A DNA stretch of 64,000 nucleotides from Neoechinorhynchus agilis (Eukaryota > Acanthocephala): contig CM121342.1 of assembly GCA_051530055.1 (NCBI GenBank), positions 13,640,001 to 13,704,000 of the forward strand, in the 5' to 3' direction. Both the position numbers and the translations under genes were made by a program. Shown piece after piece: positions 1 to 11,002 of this stretch (position 1 is the first letter of the stretch; each line of letters begins with the position of its first letter). The notes under the pieces were generated by a model, which had not been told where the DNA came from, ran no database searches, and saw only the letters and a list, made by a program, of their open reading frames with translations.

Positions 1-910
1 TGAGTCAAAGTTTACTTGGCATTTCAGCGAAGGGTTTAGCAAGTGAAGCTTAAAACGGTGAATCAACCTCTTTCGTTCATTTATACTTATGACAAAGTCG
101 AGTTTTATAAAAGATTCGTACAATTATAAGCGATGCCTTCCAACTACGTTCTCTACTACTTCGACTTTCCAGGACGAGCCGAGGTGATCCGACTCACACT
201 TTCTGCGGTCGGACAGGATTTCAAGGATGTTCGATTCGGCCAAGATGAATGGATCCGAAAATACAAAAACCAAATGCCATTGAACAAAGTCCCGGTGCTC
301 AAAGTAAACGAAGATCTTTTATTCGAGACAAGCGCGATTATTCGCTATTTAGGAGAAAAACATGGAATAAGTGGAAATACCGATATCGATGCGGCTCGAT
401 GCGATGCTGTTCTATGTGTCGTGGACGAATATCTCGGTAAATTCATTGGCACAGTCTATTCTTCACAAGAAGGACGAAAAGAAAGGGCGCTGGCATTCAC
501 GAAACACGAACTTCCTAATCTAGACAAATCGCTTCAAAAACTCGCCGGTCTGTACGGCAACAAAGGCCATATAATAACGGATAAATTAACTTATGCGGAT
601 CTATACATCTATGATTTCTATAGTTCTGTGTACATGTTCATTCGAGAGAAAGTACAAGACAAATTTGCTGCCGAGAATCGAAAATTAGTCGAAGCCTTGC
701 CAGAACTAAACGAATATTTCAAGAATCAACCTTCGGTGGAGGAGGTGTGGAAGAAGCACGATAGCATCTAAAAATTAAGCTATAAGACAATCGAACTAAT
801 TCTCTTTTGAAATAAAAATCTTAATTTATTCTCGACAACCTATTTGGGACTTTTAAGGAAACAACTAATTGTCGTAAAATGAAAAAGTCTGCATTTCGTG
901 AACTTTCATA
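1..910. repeat. Left arm of inverted GST duplication
   Basis: The first base of the window already matches the complement of base 19199, and the match runs through the GST gene to about 870. It resumes around 865-910 after an indel. The arm may continue to the left of the window. The partner arm is about 18250-19199. Confidence 0.9.
133..771 (+). CDS. Glutathione S-transferase, sigma/nematode type (copy A)
   Basis: A 212-residue intronless ORF that matches the whole length of a cytosolic GST. The N-terminal thioredoxin-like domain (about 1-80) starts with the LYYFDFPGRAE motif. The second Tyr of LYYF (Tyr9) is in the place of the catalytic Tyr that activates glutathione. A VPVL cis-Pro motif follows, then the ETSAIIRYLGEKHG glutathione-binding segment. 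The C-terminal helical domain (about 86-212) holds the conserved TYADLYIYD stretch. Family role: conjugation of glutathione to electrophiles, or prostaglandin/peroxide isomerase activity, in the cytosol. A poly(A) signal AATAAA lies at 811-816. A second copy lies inverted at 18429-19067 and differs by two residues (Asp161 and His209 here). Many animal GST genes carry introns, so the absence of introns in both copies is notable. Family assignment is sure; substrate and class within the sigma-like group are not. Confidence 0.93.
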   Translation: MPSNYVLYYFDFPGRAEVIRLTLSAVGQDFKDVRFGQDEWIRKYKNQMPLNKVPVLKVNEDLLFETSAIIRYLGEKHGISGNTDIDAARCDAVLCVVDEYLGKFIGTVYSSQEGRKERALAFTKHELPNLDKSLQKLAGLYGNKGHIITDKLTYADLYIYDFYSSVYMFIREKVQDKFAAENRKLVEALPELNEYFKNQPSVEEVWKKHDSI

Positions 911-1750
911 CTGAATAAAAATATTTAAAAAACAATCAAGCAATATAGTTAGTTCCTACGCAAATTATGTCTTTTTATGGAATACTTTATAGAGATTTAA
1001 TACTTGAAGCGTGTATCCTAAAAATAAGAGTAACTTAATATTCAAATCATAGAAACAATAGTTCATTTGATCGATACAGCGAAGTCGATAAGTAAAAAAA
1101 ACGGATCGACAGGAATTTGAAGCAATTTTTTGTGTGCCTTTCAATGGTCATCTCAATTGAAAATTACACTTTCGGTAAGGTATAAATCATTATTTCGTCT
1201 ACTCAGACCATTAATATTATTCCATAAATGATTGCGGCAATTCAAAAGATACATTTCAAGCGTCTAATTAGCCAGGTGCCATCTAAAAATCCGAAATGAA
1301 TCGATCAAAAATTTCTGCCAATTTTACTTTTCAACTTATTGCCCTCACCTTGTCAATCAAAAATTACATCGTCCAACTTTCCCGGTGTAATGAGTTTAAG
1401 AATTGCCTTTACGGCGTTTAATGACGTCCAATTGGGCGGTTATAGATCCACAAGGAGTAAAGCCGGAATGCTTTCTCGCAAAAAGTTGCCCACGGACCAC
1501 GGCCATTATTTATTTACACAGAAATATCGGATTACCTAAGTTATCCTTAAGATGTCTCAACGAAAACGGAAGAAGGTGGAAACAATTTAAGGTTTCTTCG
1601 TTCTTTCACCAAGCTGAATGCGAAAATTGCTAAACTTTATTGTAGTGCATCGGTTCGATTTGTCTTTGTCTGCTTTTCTGTTTGGACTTTGTGCGGCCGA
1701 TTATCAACGCACCCTTCGATACAAACGAGGACTTCTTCCACCCGTTGAAG
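911..1750. other. Intergenic, no gene seen
   Basis: AT-rich sequence between the GST and the small membrane-protein ORF. Short open frames at 1339-1539 and 1403-1633 show no family resemblance and overlap each other in different frames. Nothing further is supported. Confidence 0.5.
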
Positions 1751-2005
1751 ATGATTTCGAAGATAATCTTTCCAAATGTAAGACAGTTATCAAGAGTCCG
1801 GGGCATGGCTCACGTGGTTCCAAAGCCTCCGCCTAGGAAAACAATGACCACAAAGGAAATCTGGAAACAATACGCCAACGTAGCATTTGTTTCCAGTTTG
1901 ATGGGAGTTTATCTCCTCTACGAAATGAGCCTTCTTAATCGCCATCATGACATTTTCCGCAACAGAAGTAACATGTTTGGGAAAAAATCCAAAGAATTGT
2001 GGTGA
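1751..2005 (+). CDS. Small single-pass membrane protein, possibly complex I NDUFB1/MNLL-like
   Basis: An 84-residue ORF if the ATG at 1751 is used; the frame is open upstream from 1682, and downstream Met codons are also possible. It has a basic, mitochondrial-presequence-like N-terminus, then a hydrophobic helix around residues 39-55 (NVAFVSSLMGVYLLYEM), then NRHHDIFRNRSNMFGKK. The FRNRSNMF segment after the helix resembles FRNKS-x-LF in the NDUFB1/MNLL subunit of mitochondrial complex I, and the size fits. That identification is tentative. The last residues (KKSKELW) and the stop codon are encoded by the first monomer of the adjoining 105-bp satellite. An alternative with a 59-nt intron at 1779-1837 is possible but gives a less protein-like product. 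Confidence 0.4.
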   Translation: MISKIIFPNVRQLSRVRGMAHVVPKPPPRKTMTTKEIWKQYANVAFVSSLMGVYLLYEMSLLNRHHDIFRNRSNMFGKKSKELW

Positions 2006-5000
2006 TCGAGGTTTAAGCAAAATTCGATTTAGTTTAAGTGCACGCGATGGACGCCTTTTAGGAAGCTTTGCACTGGCTCGTAACCAAAAAAAATCCAAAG
2101 AATTGTGGTGATCGAGGTTCAAGCAAAATTCTATTTAGTTTAAGTGCACGCGATGGACGTTTTTTTAGGCTTCTTTGCACTAATTAGTAACGGAAAAAAT
2201 CCAAGGAATTGTGGTGATAGTGCACGTGATGGACGCTTTTTAGGTTGCTTTGCATTAGCTCATAACGCAAAAATCCAAAGAATTGTGATGATCGAGGTTC
2301 AAGCAAAATTCGATCCAGTTTAAGTGCACGCGATGGACGCTTTTTAGGAAGCTTTGCACTGGCTCGTACCTAAAAAAAATTAAACGATTTGTGTGATCGG
2401 GGTTCAAGCGAAATTCGATTCAGTTTAAGAACACGCGATGTACGTTTTTTAGGTTGCTTTCCACTGGTTCGTAACGGAAAAAATCCAACGAATTGTGGTG
2501 ATAGTGCACGCGATGGACGCTATTTAGGAAGCTTTGCACTGGCTCGTAACTAAAAAAAATTAAACGATTTGTGTGATCGAGGTTCAAGCGAAATTCGATT
2601 CAGTTTAAGAACACGCAATGGACGTTTTTTAGGTTGCTTTCCACTTTTTCGTAACGGAAAAAATCCAACGAATTGTGGTGATAGTGCACGCGATGGACGC
2701 TTTTTAGGTTGCTTTGCACTTTGTCGTAACGGAAAAAATTGAAAGAATTGTGGTGATCGAGGTTTAAGCAAAATTCGATTTAGATTAAGTACACGCGATG
2801 ATTGCTTTTTAGGTTGCTTTGCTCTGGCTCGTAACGGAAAAAATCAAAAGAATTGTGGTGATCGAGCTTCAAGCAAAATTCGATTCAGTTTAAGTGCACG
2901 GGATTGACGCTTTTTAGGTTCCTTTGCACTAGCTCATAACGCAAAAATCCAAAGAATTGTGGTGATCGAGGTTCAAGCAAAATTCGATTTAGATTAAGTG
3001 CACGCGATTGACGCTTTTTAGGAAGCTTTGCACCGGCTCGTAACCAAAAAAATCCAAAGAATTGTGGTGATCGAGGTTCAAGCGAAATTCGATTTAGTTT
3101 AAGTGCACGCGATTGACGATTTTTAGGAAGCTTTGCACCGGCTCGTAACGGAAAAAAATCCAAAGAATTGTGGTGATCGAGGTTCAAGCAAAATTCGATT
3201 TAGTTTAACTGCACGCGATGGACGCTTTTTAGGTTGGTTATCACTGGGTCGTAACGGAAAAAAATCCAGAATTGTGGTGATCGAGGTTAAAGCAAAATTC
3301 GATTTAGTTAAAGTGCACGCGATGATCGCTTTTTAGGTTGCTTTGCGCTTGCTCGTAACGCAAAAAAAATCCACAGATTTGTGTGACCGAGCTTCAAGCG
3401 AAAATCGATTTACATTAAGTACACGCGATGGACGCTTTTTAGGCTGCTTTGCACTGGCTCGTATCGGAAGGAAATCCAAAGAATTGTGATGATCGAGGTT
3501 AAAGAAAAATTCGATTTAGTTTAAGTGCACGCGATGGACGCTTTTTAGGTTGCTTTAAACTGGCTCGTAACGACAGAAAAATCCAAAGAATTGTGGTATT
3601 CGACGTTTGAGCAAAATTCGATTTAGTTTACGGGTACGCGATGGACGCTTTTTCGGTTGCGCTGCACTGGCTCTTAACGAAAAAAAATCTAAAGAATTTT
3701 TGTGATCGAGGTTTAAGCAAAATTCGATTTAGTTTAACTGCACGCGATGGACGCTTTTTGGGTTGCTTTGACCCCGCCTCATAACGAAAAAAATCCAAAG
3801 AATTGTGGTGATCGAGGTTCAAAAAATTCGATTCATTTTAAGTGCACGCGATCGACGCTTTTTAGGTTGCTTTGAACTGGCTCGTATCGAAAAAAATCCC
3901 AAGAATTGTGGTGATAGAGGTTCAAAAAAAATTCGATTCGGTTTAAGTGCACGCGATGAACACCTGTTAGGTTGCTTTGCACTGGATCGTAACGAAATAA
4001 AATCCAAAGAATTGAGGTGATTGAGGGTTAAGAAAAATTCGATTTAGTTAAAGTGCCCGCGATCATCGCTTTTTAGGTTGCTTTTAACTGGCTCGTAGCG
4101 AAACAAATCCAAAGATTTGTGTGATGGAGGTTCAAGCAAAATTCGATTTTGTTTAAGTGGACGCGATGGACGCTTTTTAGGTTGCTTTGCCCTTGCTTAA
4201 ATGGAAAAAAGTCCAAAGAATTTTGGCGATCGAGGTTAAAGAAAAATTCGATCTAGTTTAAGTGCACGCGATGGACGCTTTTTAGGTTGCTTTGTACTGT
4301 CTCGTATCGGAATAAAATCTGAAGAATTGAGGTGATTGAGGTTTAAGAAAAATTCGATTTAGTTTAAGTGTACGAAATGGACGTTTTTTAGGTTGCTATG
4401 CACTGGCTGATAACGGAAAAATCCAAAGAATTGCGGTGATCGACGCTTAACCTAAATTCGATACAGTCTAAGTGCACGCGATGGACGCATTTTAGGTATC
4501 TTGCACTGGCTTGTAACGGAAAAAAATCTAAAGAATTGTTGTGATCGAGGTTTAAGCAGAATTCGATTTAGTTTAATTGCACGCGATGGACGCTTTTCAG
4601 GTTGCTTTGTACTGTCTCGTATCGGAATAAAATCCAAAGAATTGAGGTGATTGAGGTTTAAGAAAAATTCGATTTAGTTTAAGTGTACGCAATGGACGCT
4701 TTTTAGGTTGCTATGCACTGGCTGCTAACGGAAAAAAATCAACGCAATTGTTGGTATCGAGGCTTGAGAAAAATGCGATTTAGTTTAAGTGCACGCAACG
4801 GACGCTTTTTAGGTTGCTTATCACTGGCTCGTAACGAAAAAAATCCAAAGAATTGGGGTGATCGAAGCTAAAGAGAGATTCGATTCAGTTTAAGTGCACG
4901 CGACGGACGGTTTTTAGGTTCCTTTGTCTTTTCTCGAAACGGAAACAAACAGAGAATTATGGTGATCGAGGTTTAAGAAAAATTCGATTCAGTCTAAGTG

Positions 5001-8000
5001 CACGCGATGGACGCATTTTAGGTTTCTTGCACTCGCTCGCAACGGAAAAAAATCCGAAGTATTGTTGTGATCGAGGTTTAAGAAGAATTCGATTTAGTTT
5101 AAGTGCACGCGACGGACGGTTTTTAGGTTACTTGGTCTTTTCTCGAAACGGAAAAAAAAAGAGAATTATGGTGATCGAGGTTTTAGAAAAATTCGATTTA
5201 GTCTAAGTTCACGCGATGGACGCATTTTAGGTTTCTTGCACTGGCTCGTAACGGAAAAAAAAATTCAAAGAATTGTGGTGATCGAGGTTTAAGCAGAATT
5301 CGATTTAGTTTAAGTGCACGCGATGGACCCTTTTTAGGTTCCTTTGCACTAGCTCATAACGCAAAAATCCAAAGAATTAATGTGATCCAGGTTCAAGCAA
5401 AATTCGATTTAGATTAAGTGCACGCGATTGACGCTTTTTAGGAAGCTTTGCACCGGCTCGTAACCAAAAAAATCCAAAGAATTGTGGTGATCGAGGTTCA
5501 AGCGAAATTCGATTTAGTTTAAGTGCACGCGATTGACGATATTTAGGAAGCTTTGCACCGGTTCGTAACGGAAAAAAATCCAAAGAATTGTGGTGATCGA
5601 GGTTCAAGCAAAATTCGATTTAGTTTAACTGCACGCGATGGACGCTTTTTAGGTTGGTTATCACTGGGTCGTAACGGAAAAAAATCCACAATTGTGGTGA
5701 TCGAGGTAAAAGCAAAATTCGATTTAGTTAAAGTGCACGCGATGATCGCTTTTTAGGTTGCTTTGCGCTTGCTCGTAACGAAAAAAATTCCACAGATTTG
5801 TGTGACCGAGCTTCAAGCGAAAATCGATTTACATTAAGTACACGCGATGGACGCTTTTTAGGCTGCTTTGCACTGGCTCGTATCGGAAGGAAATCCAAAG
5901 AATTGTGATGATCGAGGTTAAAGAAAAATTCGATTTAGTTTAAGTGCACGCGATGGACGCTTTTTAGGTTGCTTTAAACTGGCTCGTAACGACAGAAAAA
6001 TCCAAAGAATTGTGGTATTCGACGTTTGAGCAAAATTCGATTTAATTTACGGGTACGCGATGGACGCTTTTTCGGTTGCGCTGCACTGGCTCTTAACGAA
6101 AAAAAAATCTAAAGAATTTTTGTGATCGAGGTTTAAGCAAAATTCGATTTAGTTTAACTGCACGCGATGGACGCTTTTTAGGTTGTTTTTGACGCGATGA
6201 CCTTTTTGGTTGCTGCACTGGTCTAACGAAAAAAATCAAAGATTTTTGTGATCGAGGTTTAAGCAAAATTCGATTTAGTTTAACTGCACGCGATGGACGC
6301 TCTTTAGGTTGCTTTGACCCCGCCTCATAACGAAAAAATAAAAAGAATTTTGGTGATCGAGGTTTATGCAAAATTTGATTTAGTTTACGGGCACGCGATG
6401 GACGCCTTTTAGGTTGCTTATCACTGGGTCGTAACGAAAAAATCCAAAAAATTGTGGTGATCGAGGTTTAAGCAAAATTCGATTAAGTTTAGCTGCACGC
6501 GTTTGGCGCTTTCTGGGTAGCTTTGCACTGCCTCGTTACGAAAAAAATCCAAGAAATTGTTGTGATCGAGGTTCAACCAAAATTCGATTTAGTTTGAGCG
6601 CACGCGATGGTCGCTTTTTCGGTTTCGCTGCACTGGCTGTTAACGAAAAAAATTAAAAGAATTTTGGTGATCGAATTTTAAGCAAAATTCGATTTAGTAT
6701 AACTGCACGCGATGGACGCTTTTTGGGTTGCTTTGACCCCGCCTCATAACGAAAAAAATCCAAAGAATTGTGGTGATCGAGGTTCAAAAAAATTCGATTC
6801 ATTTTAAGCGCACGCGATCGACGCTTTTTAGGTTGCTTTGAACTGGCTCGTATCGAAAAAAATCCCAAGAATTGTGGTGATAGAGGTTCAAAAAAAATTC
6901 GATTCGGTTTAAGTGCACGCGATGAACACCTGTTAGGTTGCTTTGCACTGGATCGTAACGAAATAAAATTCAAAGAATTGAGGTGATTGAGGGTTAAGAA
7001 AAATTCGATTTAGTTAAAGTGCCCGCGATGATCGCTTTTTAGGTTGCTTTTAACTGGCTCGTAACGAAACAAATCCAAAGATTTGTGTGATGGAGGTTCA
7101 AGCAAAATTCGATTTTGTTTAAGGTGACGCGATGGACGCTTTTTAGGTTGCTTTGCCCTGGCTCAAATGGAAAAAAAGTCCAAAGAATTTTGGTGATCGA
7201 GGTTAAAGAAAAATTCGATCTAGTTTAAGTGCACGCGATGGACGCTTTTTAGGTTGCTTTGTACTGTCTCGTATCGGAATAAAATCCAAAGAATTGAGGT
7301 GATTGAGGTTTAAGAAAAATTCGATTTAGTTTAAGTGTACGCAATGGACGCTTTTTAGGTTGCTATGCACTGGCTGCTAACGGAAAAAAATAAACGCAAT
7401 TGTTGGTATCGAGGCTTGAGAAAAATGCGATTCAGTTTAAGTGCACGCAACGGACGCTTTTTAGGTTGCTTTGCACTGGCTCGTAACGAAAAAAATCCAA
7501 AGAATTGTGGTGATCGAAGCTAAAGAGAGATTCGATTCAGTTTAAGTGCACGCGACGGACGGTTTTTAGGTTGCTTGGTCTTTTCTCGAAACGGAAACAA
7601 ACAGAGAATTATGGTGATCGAGGTTTAAGAAAAATTCGATTCAGTCTAAGTGCACGCGATGGACGCATTTTAGGTTTCTTGCACTCGCAAGCAACGGAAA
7701 AAAATCCGAAGAATTGTTGTGATCGAGGTTTAAGAAGAATTCGATTTAGTTTAAGTGCACGCGACGGACGGTTTTTAGGTTGCTTGGTCTTTTCTCGAAA
7801 CGGAAAAAAAAGAGAATTATGGTGATCGAGGTTTTAGAAAAATTCGATTTAGTCTAAGTTCACGCGATGGACGCATTTTAGGTTTCTTGCACTGGCTCGT
7901 AACGGAAAAAAATTCAAAGAATTGTGGTGATCGAAGTTTAAGCAAAATTCGATTTAGCTTAAGTTCACGCGATGGACGCTATTTAGTTCGCATTGCACAG

Positions 8001-9656
8001 GCTCGTAACGGAAAAAACTTAAAAGAATTGTTGTGATCGAGGTTTAATACAAATTCGATTTCGCTTAAGTGCACGCGATGGACGCTTTTTAGGTTGCTTT
8101 GAACTGGCTCGTAACGCAAAAAAATTCCAAAGAATTGCGGTCATCGAAGTTTAAGAAAGATTCGATTAAGTTTAAGTGCACGCTATGAACGTTTTTTGCG
8201 TTACTTGGTCTATTCTCGAAACGGAAAAAACAGAGAATTATGGTGATCGAGATTCAAGCACAATTCGATCTAGTCTAAGTGCACGCGATGGACGCATTTA
8301 AGGTTTCTTGCACTGGCTCGTAACGGAAAAAAATTCAAAGAATTGTGGTGATCGAGGTTTAAGCAGAATTCGATTTAGCTTAAGTGCACGCGATGGACGC
8401 TATTTAGTTTGCATTGCACAGGCTCGTAACGGAAAAAACTTAAAAGAATTGTTGTGATCGAGGTTTAATACAAATTCGATTTCGCTTAAGTGCGCGCGAT
8501 GGACGCTTTTTAGGTTGCTTTGCACTGGCTCCTGACGAGAAAAAATCCAAATAACTGCGGTGATCGAAGATTAAGCAAAATTCGATCCAGTCTTAGTGCA
8601 CACGATGGACGCATTTTAGGTTTCTTGCACTAACTCGTAACGGAAAAAAATCCAAAGAATTGTGGTGATCGAGGTTTAAGCAGAATTCGATTTAGTTTAA
8701 GTGCACGCGATGGACCCTTTTTAAGTTGCTTTAAACTGGTTCGCAACGGAAAAAAATCCAAAGAATTGTGGTGATCGAGGTTTAAGAAAAATTCGATTTA
8801 GTTTAAGTGTACGCGATGGACGCTTTTTAGGTTGCTTTTCGTTGGCTCGTAACGCAAAAAAATCAAAAGAATGTGGTGATCGATGTTTAAGACAAATTCG
8901 ATTTTGCTTAAGTCACGCGATGGACGCTTTTTAGGTTGCTTTGCACTGGCTCCTGACGGAAAGGATCCAAAGAATTGTTGTGATCGAAGTTTAAGCAAAA
9001 TTCGATTTAGCTTAAGTGTACGCGGTGGAAGCTTTTTAGGTTGCTTTGCACTGGTTCGTAACTGAAAAAAGCCAAAGAATTGTTGTGATCAGGATTTAAG
9101 CAAAATTCGATTTAGTGTAAGATCACGCGATGGATGCTTTTTAGGTTGCTTTTCGTTGGCTCGTAACGAAAAAAAATCCAAAGAATTGTGGTGATTGAAG
9201 TTTAAGCAAAATTCTATTTAGTTTAAATGCACGCGATGGACGATTTTTAGGTTGCCTTGCACTAGTTCATAACGGAAAAAATCCAAAGAATTGTTATGAT
9301 CGGGATTTAAGCAAAATTCGATTTAGTTTAAGTGCACGCGATGGACTCTTTTTAGGTTACTTTGCGTTGGCTCGTAACGCAAAAAAATCCAAAGAATTAA
9401 TGTGATCGAAATTTAAGCAAAATTCGATTTCGCTTAATTGCACGCGATGGACCCTTTTTGGGTTGCTTTGCACTGGCTCGTAACGGAAAAAATGAAAAGA
9501 ATTGTAGTGATCGAAGTTTAAGCAAAATTCGATTTAGTTTAAGTGTATGCGATGGACGCTTTTTAGTTTTCATTGCACAGGCTCGTAACGGAAAAAACTT
9601 AAAAGAATTGTTGTGATCGAGGTTTAATACAAATTCGATTTCGCTTAAGTGCACGC
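1982..9656. repeat. 105-bp satellite array (about 73 copies)
   Basis: Head-to-tail repeats of about 105 bp. Landmarks that recur in each unit are AATCCAAAGAATTGTGGTGA, TCGAGGTTTAAGCAAAATTC, GTGCACGCGATGGACGC and TTTTTAGGTTGCTTTGCACT. Monomers vary by substitutions and small indels in A-runs. The array starts abruptly in the 3' end of a small ORF and ends at 9656. It contains a larger duplication: about 2900-5290 is repeated nearly unchanged at about 5325-7940, the second copy carrying roughly 400 bp of extra monomers near 6180-6600. The many short ORFs in it are by-products of a period divisible by three. Confidence 0.97.
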
Positions 9657-9831
9657 GATTTGCGACCCTTGGGAGATTCGAAGCGCAGATGCAGTTGCAA
9701 TTCCAAATGTTTTTAATTTCTTTGTATCCTTGATGGACAGTTTTAATCGTGAAGAAGTGGCACACGGTGTGACGTTTGGAGCTTTTTCTCTCCTTGTCGA
9801 GTTGACTAGCTTCCAAAAATACATTTATTAG
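9657..9831 (+). CDS. Orphan open frame after satellite, possible 3' exon
   Basis: Immediately after the last satellite monomer an open frame runs to TAG at 9829-9831 and encodes about 57 residues rich in Phe, Val and Ala, with protein-like composition. An ATG at 9649 is the only in-frame start and lies inside the satellite. It could be the last exon of a gene on the plus strand whose upstream part was separated by the array, or chance. It converges on the lectin-like gene that ends at 9947. No family is recognised. Confidence 0.22.
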
Positions 9832-9946
9832 ATCTAAATTAAAAGAAATCGAGTTCTATTTGAAATTCGTAAACTTCGCCTACTAATGATACCAAAAGTT
9901 ATCTTTTATTTAATTGAATAGTTCAATTCCGTTATTCGAGTAAACT

Positions 9947-11002
9947 TCATGTGGTACCACATTCCTTCTCCATCTCCAATTGCGGACCAAGCAAATACAT
10001 GAAGTTGCTTACGAATATGGTAAGGACTATAGATATTCCAAGTATTGTTGCTATATATATGATCAATGATTTCTCAGCTGTTAATTCGTCAAGTAGCATC
10101 AGATCCTCGTCGTCGCTTCGATTGTAGACAAAAAAAGAGTATAAGTCGTGTTCATCGTCGCTTCTAAGCCCATTGGATGCACTGATGCCAAAATATCCGC
10201 TCTTTGGAAGTATGATATTTTTGACCTTAGAGCATAGTATTTCGTTGCCAGCATCCGTCGTCAGTGTCACACTTAATTCTTTGTCCAAATACGAAATCTG
10301 TAGAACGTTTGGTCGAACGGAATTTCTGAACTTTCGAAATGAAGAGCAAATTGGTGTTGGAGTATTAGTGCCGTTGTTCATTAGGATTCCAATAGTTTCT
10401 TTATTTTCCTAGAAGATCTGATAAACGAGCTACGAACCGTGCTTTCTCTTACTTGGCTAGACATCGAATTCAGAAAGACCGATAATCCAGTGAAATTATG
10501 TGATGATCCAAACAATCGGCCATTTCTGTTGGGCATCATTGTGAACCAAAAAGCCTTTGGAGAAGTAAAAGTAACTTAAAAGAGTATCGCACTAACCATG
10601 CCGTCACCTCCAATTGATTCGCTGCCATTGATAGAGAACTTTGCCTCTATTAGCCAATTATCTGAGAAAAAAATCTTCCTGGACCATATCGCTCCATACC
10701 TCTTACAATACATGTCAGAAATGCGAATAAACTGGGCGTTTACTCGCGCCCCCTTTTGAACTTTCCAGTATTTAAGACTACTTTTTGTTTCAACGGGATA
10801 ATGTTCATTAAGACTGTACTGTTCAACCCTCCTAATGGTTACGTTTCTCCTGGTAACGGTATCGAAGTATTTCGTGCCGTACGAAAAGTCCAATAGTTTC
10901 ATTGTACTTTCTTGCAAATTTTTAGGTGCAAAACTACAATATGAAGTATTTGAAACACTTACCGGCTATGAGTATTTGGAAGAAGCAAAGTAGAAGTCGC
11001 AT
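9947..11002 (-). CDS. L-type lectin-domain cargo receptor, VIP36/LMAN2-like
   Basis: I infer four exons: 11002-10963, 10910-10597, 10554-10453 and 10408-9947. The introns are 52, 42 and 44 nt with GT-AG ends, and the joined frame encodes 305 residues. Exon 1 supplies a signal peptide (MRLLLCFFQILIA). Then come the ERGIC-53/VIP36 L-type lectin landmarks: SLNEHYPVE, LKYWKV, GAIWSRKIFFSDNW, GGDGM-AFWF, GRLFGSSHNFTGLSVFLN, GILMNNGT and GYFGISASNGLRSDDEHDLYSF. A transmembrane helix lies near the C-terminus (SLIIYIATILGISIVLTIF) with a short tail. Family role: recycling between ER and Golgi as a receptor for high-mannose glycoproteins. Odd points: the stretch that normally carries the calcium ligands (D-x-Y-x-N) reads LNSMSS here, and the tail lacks a KKxx or FF signal. 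A lectin-dead paralogue is therefore possible. Confidence 0.85.

Noticed and set aside
249-440. ORF inside the GST gene (also 18760-18951)
   Set aside because: Alternative-frame shadow of the GST coding sequence.
1982-9656. CRISPR array
   Set aside because: Repeats are contiguous without unique spacers, and the genome is eukaryotic.
1982-9656. Telomere repeat (TTAGGC/TTTAGGTT) in the 105-bp unit
   Set aside because: The motif occurs once per 105-bp unit and is not in short tandem runs.
2550-9816. ORFs of 60-139 codons in the 105-bp array
   Set aside because: They are chains of monomers in both orientations; frames break at random indels.
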